Shown: positions 6,287 to 11,780 of the stretch, piece after piece | Position numbering within the stretch: the stretch's first letter is position 1 | How the letters are laid out: each line of letters begins with the position of its first letter | Origin: Chlorobium sp. | GTDB taxonomy: Bacteria > Bacteroidota > Chlorobiia > Chlorobiales > Chlorobiaceae | Direction of reading: 5' to 3' | Length of the DNA: 11,780 bases | Assembly (NCBI GenBank): GCA_028278005.1 | Contig: JANQFD010000107.1 | Span: 1-11,780 of the forward strand | The notes under the pieces: generated by a model | The model's database searches: none | Seen by the model: only the letters and a program-made list of their open reading frames with translations | Told to the model about the DNA's origin: nothing | Translations under genes and position numbers: made by a program

Positions 6287-6755
6287 AAAACAGGCAGCTG
6301 TCGGGCAGCTTTTTTCGTTGCTCAAGGATGTCGTGCACAAAGTCCGGCCTCGAAAGCTCTCGTTTGTAGGGGCTGGAAGTCAGCAGAAAATGATAGAGGA
6401 GATGCATCCGGCCGAGTCTTTCAACCTGAATGATCCTGCAGCGGAAAAAGGGTTCGGTGATCGTGAACCCGGAAAGAGGTTCAATTTTTGGAGCCTGCTT
6501 CACTTGCGAACGTTTCCATACCTCATAGCCGTGACGATTTTTTTTGTTTTCTATATCAACAATATTCTCAGGATCAATGCGTTGTCCAGGGAGAATGAAC
6601 GCTTGCGGGAAAGCATTGGCACCAGCAAAAGTATCAATGCGGCGCTTGAACTCAGGCTCGGTGAACTGCATATGATCCACAAAATATCCGGAAGGGCTGA
6701 AAAGATGGGACTGGAAGCACGGATGACCCCCGCCGTAAGAATCGGCGCGGAATGA
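6276..6755 (+). CDS. ftsL: FtsL-like division protein: single-span coiled-coil membrane protein
   Basis: The 159-residue protein has a polar N-terminal part of about 78 residues and one transmembrane helix (about 79-98, with FPYLIAVTIFFVFYI). A leucine/isoleucine-spaced coiled coil follows (about 99-135, INALSRENERLRESI onward), then a short periplasmic end with AEKMGLEARM. FtsL proteins share this topology and the final 'A..lGm' pattern. With FtsB and FtsQ they activate the FtsW-FtsI septal synthase. Sequence conservation in this family is poor, so the call rests on topology and on its place between rsmH and ftsI. The cytoplasmic part is about twice as long as in E. coli FtsL. The ATG at 6276 overlaps rsmH by 11 bases; a TTG at 6240 would add 12 residues. 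ftsI begins 18 bases later. Confidence 0.85.
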   Translation: MHIEKQAAVGQLFSLLKDVVHKVRPRKLSFVGAGSQQKMIEEMHPAESFNLNDPAAEKGFGDREPGKRFNFWSLLHLRTFPYLIAVTIFFVFYINNILRINALSRENERLRESIGTSKSINAALELRLGELHMIHKISGRAEKMGLEARMTPAVRIGAE

Positions 6756-6773
6756 TGCAGAGCTGGAGCTATC

Positions 6774-8783
6774 ATGGGCATGCAACAGGATAACCGTCAG
6801 CAGGAAAAAGGTGCGGGAAAGGAATTCGGATTACGTCTCAGCATCGTAGCCCTTCTGTTTGCATTAGTGGCAGGGGCTGTTCTGGTCAGACTTCTGAGCA
6901 TTCAGGTTATTGATGCGCAGAAGTACAAAAACATGGCGACGAGACAGCATGAAAGAGAAGTTATAGAAGAGGCGAAAAGAGGAGGAATATTTGATCGTTT
7001 CGGGAACCCTCTTGCGGTCAGCGTCCAGAAGATATCGTTTTTCGCGGATCCTTATCTGGTTCGCAACACTCCGGTCAGAAGAAAAGGGAAAACCGATACG
7101 GTAAACAAGGCACCGGAGGTGGCGTCGATCTTCGCGCGTCATTTTGGCAAAAACAAAAGATACTATAGTCGAAAGCTGCGTAAAAAGGGGCGTTTTGTCT
7201 GGATGGAGCGTTCCGTTCCGATTGCCAGAGCCCAGGAACTTATGGATGCGGGGATCCAGGGAGTCGGTTTTGAAAAAGTGCAACAGCGCTATTATCTGAA
7301 TATAGCATCACAGGTTATCGGTTTGACGGATAGCGAAAACCACGGTATCAGCGGTCTGGAAAAACGGTATCATGAAGAGCTGAAAGGACACGACGGGGTA
7401 AAGGTTTTTCAGCGTTCAGCTACAGGGGAGCGGTTTCTCGCTGCCGGAGAGGAACAGATCGATGCTCGTGAAGGATTGAGCATAGAGCTAACGATCGATG
7501 CCGATATGCAGGCCATTGTCGAGGATGAACTTCGCTCGGCCGCAAAAGAATTCAAGGCGAGAGCAGCAATCGGTATCGTTTTGGATGTTGCCACCGGAGA
7601 AATTCTTGCCATGGCAAATTATCCCCGGTTCGATATGAACAACCGGAGAAGTTATCAACAGGAGCGGTCGAGGAACCGGGCAATTACCGATGCTTTTGAG
7701 CCGGGGTCGACATTCAAGATCGTCATGGCTGCGGCGGCAACCGAAGTGCTCGAGAGGAAAGCCGGTGACATGCTTGATGCGCATAACGGCAGGTTCGTTA
7801 TTTACAAGCGGACAATAAGGGACCACGAGAAGTTCGACAAGATATCGTTCCGGGATGCGATGGTTCATTCGAGCAATATTATTGCCGCCAAAACAGCCAT
7901 GGAACTGGGAACGGAAACCTTTTACGAGTATGTGAAGCGTTTCGGTTTTGGTGAAAAAACCGGTATTGACATTATCGGTGAAGTTCCCGGGTTGCTTAGA
8001 AAACCGGAACACTGGGACAATACAACGCTTCCATGGCTGGGATACGGTTATGCGTTCACGGCGACACCTCTTCAGATTTTGCAGGCCTATTCCGCTTTGG
8101 CAAATGACGGGGTGATGATGCGGCCATACATTGTCAGCCGCGTGATGGATCCTGAAGGGAATGTCGTCAGGGAAATCAAGCCGGAAAAAGTTCGTGAGGT
8201 GATGAAGCCTGAAACCGCCGTGTATCTGAGGAACAACTACTTTCAGCCTATTGTGGAGGAAGGGACGGGCACCTCCGCTGCCATAGACGGGATAACAGTT
8301 GCCGGTAAAACAGGAACGGCACAGAAGCTGAAAAACGGCTCTTACCATCAACGCGCCTATGTTGCTTCATTCGTGGGATTTTATCCCGTACTGAAGCCGA
8401 GGATTGCCGCGATCGTGGTGATCGATGAGCCGAAAACAGCCTATTATGCGAGTATTGTCGCCGCACCTGTATTTTCAAGAATAGGCAGCAGAATGATCGC
8501 CTCGTCGGAATCATTGAAAGAGAAACTTGGTATGACTTCGCCGGAATTCCCCGACAGTGTGAACATTGTAACGGTTCCCGAACTCAACGGATTGAAGGGG
8601 CGCGAGGCAAAAAGACTTCTGGAGTGGACAGGACTTGCTATGGAGTATGATGGAAATTTGAAGGATGTGGTTACCCGCCAGGCAGTTGCTTCGGGCACCA
8701 TGGTCGAACAAGGTGTGCCGATACAGGTTACCCTTGGGCTGCCGGTCGAAAAAGATCAGCTCAACAAGGTTGAGGTACCGTAA
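6774..8783 (+). CDS. ftsI: Septal peptidoglycan transpeptidase FtsI (class B PBP3-type) with C-terminal PASTA domain
   Basis: FtsI cross-links septal peptidoglycan in the periplasm. The 669-residue protein has a short cytoplasmic part, a membrane anchor (about 20-43), and a PBP-dimerisation region (about 60-230, with RGGIFDRFGNPLA at 69-81). The transpeptidase domain holds all three catalytic motifs: SxxK as Ser312-Thr-Phe-Lys315, SxN as Ser366-Ser-Asn368, and KTGT at 512-515. After the enzyme domain a single PASTA domain spans about 597-656 (VPELNGLKGREAKRLLEWTGL onward, in two halves). Such a domain is absent from E. coli FtsI. GGAG five bases before the ATG at 6774 supports the start. It sits between the ftsL-like gene and murE, where ftsI is expected. 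The cognate glycosyltransferase FtsW is presumably further along the cluster, outside this window. Confidence 0.95.
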   Translation: MGMQQDNRQQEKGAGKEFGLRLSIVALLFALVAGAVLVRLLSIQVIDAQKYKNMATRQHEREVIEEAKRGGIFDRFGNPLAVSVQKISFFADPYLVRNTPVRRKGKTDTVNKAPEVASIFARHFGKNKRYYSRKLRKKGRFVWMERSVPIARAQELMDAGIQGVGFEKVQQRYYLNIASQVIGLTDSENHGISGLEKRYHEELKGHDGVKVFQRSATGERFLAAGEEQIDAREGLSIELTIDADMQAIVEDELRSAAKEFKARAAIGIVLDVATGEILAMANYPRFDMNNRRSYQQERSRNRAITDAFEPGSTFKIVMAAAATEVLERKAGDMLDAHNGRFVIYKRTIRDHEKFDKISFRDAMVHSSNIIAAKTAMELGTETFYEYVKRFGFGEKTGIDIIGEVPGLLRKPEHWDNTTLPWLGYGYAFTATPLQILQAYSALANDGVMMRPYIVSRVMDPEGNVVREIKPEKVREVMKPETAVYLRNNYFQPIVEEGTGTSAAIDGITVAGKTGTAQKLKNGSYHQRAYVASFVGFYPVLKPRIAAIVVIDEPKTAYYASIVAAPVFSRIGSRMIASSESLKEKLGMTSPEFPDSVNIVTVPELNGLKGREAKRLLEWTGLAMEYDGNLKDVVTRQAVASGTMVEQGVPIQVTLGLPVEKDQLNKVEVP

Positions 8784-8794
8784 GGGGAGAGAAG

Positions 8795-10306
8795 ATGATC
8801 GAGCTGGGATTATTGCTGGAAAGGCTGGAAGTAGCCGCCTCAAGAGGTCGGATAGACCCGGGACTGAAGATAGGGAAGATATCGTCCGATTCCCGACAGG
8901 TGACTGAGGGCACGTTGTTTATTGCTGTGAGAGGATATGTAACCGACGGTCACCGGTATATCGGGGATGCGGTTGCAAACGGTGCGGTGGCGGTGGTTTG
9001 CGAAACATTGCCGGATAGCACGGGTGAAAACGGGGCCTATATAGTTGTGCCGGATTCACGAAAGGCCATGGCGCACATCGCAAAGGCGTTTTATGGAGAT
9101 CCTTCCGACAAGTTGCAGGTAATAGGTGTTACCGGTACCAATGGTAAAACAACCACAGCACGATTGATCGCGGCAATGCTGAACAGCTGCGGTATCAGGG
9201 CGGGGTATATCGGTACGGGACTGGCGCTTGCAGGGGATGAAGCAATACCCCTGGAGAGGACAACCCCGGAGGCTGAAGAGCTCCACCGTCTTTTTTTGTT
9301 GATGGCTGAACGGGGATGCAGGGCGGTGGTTATGGAGGTGTCCTCTCACGCGCTGGTTCTGCAGAGAACAAGCGGGATTGCATTTGCGGGGGCGGTTTTT
9401 ACCAATCTGTCTCAGGATCATCTGGATTTCCATCATACCATGGAAAAGTATGCGGTTGCAAAAAAACAGCTTTTTGGTAATCTTGCCGCGGGCGGGTTTA
9501 TGGTTGTCAATGCGGACGATCCCTACGGGAAGTTTATGGCGGAAAACCTGAAGGATGCAAGGCTGTATTGCTGTACCATGCGTTCCGGGAAGCCTGATTG
9601 TCCGGGTGAAGCATTCGAAGAAGTCAGGTCGACGGTACTTGAATCTTCCATGAAGGGGACACAAGTAAAGCTGGAGATAGAAGGAGAGGTCCTTGAGGTT
9701 TTTTTCGGTATTCCCGGGAGGCACAACGTCATGAACCTTATGGAAGCATTTGTGTCTGTCGTTGCCATGGGAATCACGCCTCAAAGGGTTATCATGAGTC
9801 TTTGCTCTATGCCGCAGGTTGAGGGACGAATGGAAGTTATCAGCAATGACGGGGGGGATTTGTTTGCGGTTGTTGATTATGCGCATACGCCTGACGCGCT
9901 TGATAAGGTTATCGACACGCTCAACGCACTGAAAACAGAAGGCTCCAGGCTTGTTGTTGTCTTCGGTTGCGGAGGAAATCGTGACAGAACGAAACGACCT
10001 GTCATGGGGGAGGTTGTCTCCAGAGGAGCAAACTGTGTAGTCGTTACATCCGATAATCCGCGAGACGAAGATCCTGAAACAATTATTGATCATATCGCCG
10101 AAGGGATATCGTCGCAGAACTATATGCGTTTCGTTGATCGGGCTGAAGCGGTTCGCTCGGGAGTGAATCTGCTGAAAAAAGGGGATATTCTGCTGGTTGC
10201 CGGAAAGGGCCATGAAAAATATCAGGAATTGAAGGGGGAACGGAGATATTTTTGCGACCAGGAAACAGTCAGGGAGGCATTGTATGCCAGAGAGATCAGC
10301 GTTTGA
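8795..10306 (+). CDS. murE: UDP-MurNAc-tripeptide ligase MurE, meso-diaminopimelate-adding type
   Basis: MurE adds the third amino acid to UDP-MurNAc-L-Ala-D-Glu in the cytoplasm, using ATP. The 503-residue protein has the three Mur ligase domains. The N-terminal part has SDSRQVTEGTLFIAVRG (31-47). The central ATPase has the P-loop GVTGTNGKTTT (111-121), TTPE (156-159), EVSSHAL (181-187) and the likely carbamylated Lys223 in YAVAKKQLF. The C-terminal part has GRHNVMN (308-314), DYAHTPDAL (361-369), GCGGNRDRTKRP (391-402) and SDNPRDEDP (419-427). DNPR is the known signature of enzymes that select meso-diaminopimelate rather than lysine, so this organism should have DAP-type peptidoglycan. GGGGAGA, four bases before the ATG, gives a strong start. 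The gap after ftsI is 11 bases, and the end overlaps murF by 23. Confidence 0.97.
   Translation: MIELGLLLERLEVAASRGRIDPGLKIGKISSDSRQVTEGTLFIAVRGYVTDGHRYIGDAVANGAVAVVCETLPDSTGENGAYIVVPDSRKAMAHIAKAFYGDPSDKLQVIGVTGTNGKTTTARLIAAMLNSCGIRAGYIGTGLALAGDEAIPLERTTPEAEELHRLFLLMAERGCRAVVMEVSSHALVLQRTSGIAFAGAVFTNLSQDHLDFHHTMEKYAVAKKQLFGNLAAGGFMVVNADDPYGKFMAENLKDARLYCCTMRSGKPDCPGEAFEEVRSTVLESSMKGTQVKLEIEGEVLEVFFGIPGRHNVMNLMEAFVSVVAMGITPQRVIMSLCSMPQVEGRMEVISNDGGDLFAVVDYAHTPDALDKVIDTLNALKTEGSRLVVVFGCGGNRDRTKRPVMGEVVSRGANCVVVTSDNPRDEDPETIIDHIAEGISSQNYMRFVDRAEAVRSGVNLLKKGDILLVAGKGHEKYQELKGERRYFCDQETVREALYAREISV
10271..10277 (+). promoter_or_regulatory. Ribosome binding site that fixes the murF start
   Basis: AGGGAGG lies six bases before the ATG at 10284, inside the 3' end of murE. 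It is the strongest such signal in the window and favours this start over in-frame ATGs at 10308 and 10323, which would remove the overlap with murE. Confidence 0.75.
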
Positions 10307-11741
10307 GATGAGAGCTCCTGACATGAAAACAGGCCTGGTGAGAGCCGACCTTGAAAGGGCCGGAGCGCTTTCAGGATTTGATCCTGATGATCCGGTGATT
10401 TTTCCTGAGCCCTCGGTTGTAATCGATTCAAGGAAAATAAAGGGCGGTGAAATCTTTGTCGCCCTGCAGGGAGAGCACACCGACGGTCATCATTTTGTCC
10501 GGGGTGCATTCGAGAGCGGTGCGGTATGCGCTGTTGTAAGCAGCGAGTGGTACAAAACCAGGGGACATTCTTCTCACGTTCCACAGGCCAGGTACCTTGT
10601 TGCCGACGATACGGTGAAGGCAATGCAGATGCTTGCGGAAAGTTACCGGTTGAAATTCGGTATTCCGGTTATCGGTATAGGGGGAAGCAACGGGAAGACA
10701 ACAACCAAGGAAATGACCGCTTCGGTTCTGGGAAGCCGTTTCAGGACCCATATGAGTGAAGGCAACCTTAACAACCATCTCGGTGTTCCTCTGACACTTT
10801 TCGGACTTCGTGAACAACATGAGATGGCGGTTGTCGAGATGGGGATTAACCATCCGGGAGAGATGGAACTGCTTTGCGGCATTGCAGGCCCGACACACGG
10901 GCTTCTGACCAATATAGGGCACGAGCATCTTGAGTTTCTCCGTGATCTGGAAGGCGTCAAGCACGCGGAAACCGCCCTTTTCCGGTACCTGCTCGACCAC
11001 GGGGGAACCGCGTTCGTCAACAGGGATGACCGGATGCTTGCAGACGCCGCGAGCGGTTTTGGCAATGCGGTTGCATACGGAACAGCACGAGAGGGCGCGA
11101 GCATATGGGCAGAGGATATCCGTTTGGACGTGGCCGGTAATACGTCATTTATCCTATGCAGCTCCAAGGGCGCTATACCGGTCACCTTGCAGTTTGCCGG
11201 CCGTCACAATGTGCTGAATGCCGTTGCTGCATCGGCAATCGGGATGCACTTCGGGCTTTCCCTGGAAGAAATCCGTGACGGGTTGGAAGGGAGCAGGCCC
11301 GGAAGAGGCTGGAAACGGCTTGAATTCCAGGATATACGGGGCCTGACCGTCATAAACGATACGTACAACGCAAATCCTGATTCCGTGCGTCATGCGCTTG
11401 ATGTATTGTGTGAACTGCCCGGTTCCGGAAAACGCATAGCTGTTATAGGTGATATGTTTGAACTGGGCCGCGTGAGCAGTAAAGAGCACGAAAGGATAGG
11501 CCGCTACGCATCCTCTCTCGACCGGCTTGACGCGCTCTATACCTTCGGTGAGCAATCTGCTTTCTGCTGCAGATCGGCAGGTGACAAATGTTCGGGGCAT
11601 TTCACAGACAACGACATGCTTCTCGATCTGCTGAATACGTTACTCAAGCCCGGTGATACTCTCCTGTTGAAAGGTTCAAGGGGTATGAGGATGGAACGAT
11701 TCGTCGACGGGCTGATGCAATCTTATGGTCTCGAACAATAA
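10284..11741 (+). CDS. murF: UDP-MurNAc-tripeptide-D-alanyl-D-alanine ligase MurF
   Basis: MurF adds D-Ala-D-Ala to UDP-MurNAc-tripeptide, the last cytoplasmic ligase step. The 485-residue protein has the Mur ligase layout. The N-domain holds IDSRKIKGGEIFVALQGEHTDG in region 47-68. The P-loop is GIGGSNGKTTT (131-141), followed by NLNNHLGVPLTL (161-172), VVEMGINHPGEME (183-195) and TNIGHEHLEFL (209-219). The C-terminal side has FAGRHNVLNA (304-313), INDTYNANPDS (357-367), IGDMFELG (388-395) and LLKGSRGMRMERFV (461-474). NDTYNANP and GDMxELG are typical of MurF rather than other Mur ligases. The first 13 residues precede the conserved domain and could be skipped if a downstream ATG were used, but the ribosome binding site argues for 10284. 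The gene overlaps murE by 23 bases, and mraY starts 15 bases after it. Confidence 0.97.
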   Translation: MPERSAFEMRAPDMKTGLVRADLERAGALSGFDPDDPVIFPEPSVVIDSRKIKGGEIFVALQGEHTDGHHFVRGAFESGAVCAVVSSEWYKTRGHSSHVPQARYLVADDTVKAMQMLAESYRLKFGIPVIGIGGSNGKTTTKEMTASVLGSRFRTHMSEGNLNNHLGVPLTLFGLREQHEMAVVEMGINHPGEMELLCGIAGPTHGLLTNIGHEHLEFLRDLEGVKHAETALFRYLLDHGGTAFVNRDDRMLADAASGFGNAVAYGTAREGASIWAEDIRLDVAGNTSFILCSSKGAIPVTLQFAGRHNVLNAVAASAIGMHFGLSLEEIRDGLEGSRPGRGWKRLEFQDIRGLTVINDTYNANPDSVRHALDVLCELPGSGKRIAVIGDMFELGRVSSKEHERIGRYASSLDRLDALYTFGEQSAFCCRSAGDKCSGHFTDNDMLLDLLNTLLKPGDTLLLKGSRGMRMERFVDGLMQSYGLEQ

Positions 11742-11756
11742 CCGGTATCTCATTTT

Positions 11757-11780
11757 ATGCTGTATTACCTTCTGCAATAT
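11757..11780 (+). CDS. mraY: Start of mraY (phospho-MurNAc-pentapeptide translocase), truncated by window edge
   Basis: An ATG at 11757, 15 bases after the murF stop, opens a frame reading MLYYLLQY to the edge. This resembles the N-terminus of MraY (many begin with M-L-x-x-L), and mraY is the expected gene after murF in dcw clusters. MraY would transfer phospho-MurNAc-pentapeptide to undecaprenyl phosphate in the membrane, making lipid I. No clear ribosome binding site precedes the ATG. Only eight codons are visible, so the call rests mainly on gene order. Confidence 0.7.

Noticed and set aside
7488..8351. A 287-codon minus-strand open frame inside ftsI
   Set aside because: It is antisense to the transpeptidase domain with its catalytic motifs and has no family features of its own.
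9056..10480. A 474-codon open frame on the minus strand across murE and the start of murF
   Set aside because: It lies fully opposite two well-supported Mur ligase genes, its translation shows no recognisable domain, and it is rich in Arg, Cys, His and Pro as expected for a shadow frame.
1..11780. Mobile elements, CRISPR arrays, tRNA or rRNA genes, toxin-antitoxin or defence genes
   Set aside because: None seen on either strand: no transposase or integrase motifs, no regularly spaced repeats apart from the MraZ sites, and no tRNA-like cloverleaf. Coding density and gene content are those of conserved core chromosome.

Overview
This window is a stretch of core bacterial chromosome. The best guess for the source is a green sulfur bacterium (Chlorobiaceae, for example a Chlorobium, Pelodictyon or Prosthecochloris relative). 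The evidence is the general look of the proteins (phosphoglycerate kinase, the start of MraY, a penicillin-binding protein with a terminal PASTA domain, a rhomboid with a characteristic C-terminal tail) and the moderate base composition. This is an impression from recalled family sequences, not a search result. Fine taxonomy cannot be settled here.

The layout is two opposed gene groups around a 277-base divergent region (4539-4815). The left group reads leftward on the minus strand. In order of reading it holds a NYN/YacP-like RNase-fold protein, a small AroQ-type chorismate mutase, MltG (lytic transglycosylase), phosphoglycerate kinase, a rhomboid-family membrane protease, and a DUF1232 (YkvA-like) protein that runs off the left edge. 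The right group reads rightward and is the start of the division and cell wall (dcw) cluster: mraZ, rsmH (mraW), an ftsL-like gene, ftsI, murE, murF, and the first eight codons of mraY at the right edge.

The dcw genes are packed tightly. mraZ/rsmH and rsmH/ftsL each overlap by 11 bases and murE/murF by 23. The six dcw genes from mraZ to murF each have a recognisable Shine-Dalgarno sequence. They form one cell-envelope module. MraZ regulates the operon, and RsmH modifies 16S rRNA. FtsL and FtsI belong to the septal peptidoglycan synthase complex. MurE, MurF and MraY carry the precursor from UDP-MurNAc-dipeptide to the membrane-bound lipid I. The MurE DNPR motif predicts meso-diaminopimelate in the peptide. 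MltG on the opposite strand trims or terminates glycan strands, so both halves touch peptidoglycan.

The clearest regulatory signal is a run of three 10-base direct repeats (4774-4803) directly before the mraZ ribosome binding site. It matches the known type of MraZ operator. No mobile element, CRISPR array, RNA gene or defence system was seen, and I did not find an undescribed system. The observations listed are modest ones about gene fusions or tails, overlaps and regulatory sites in otherwise standard genes.
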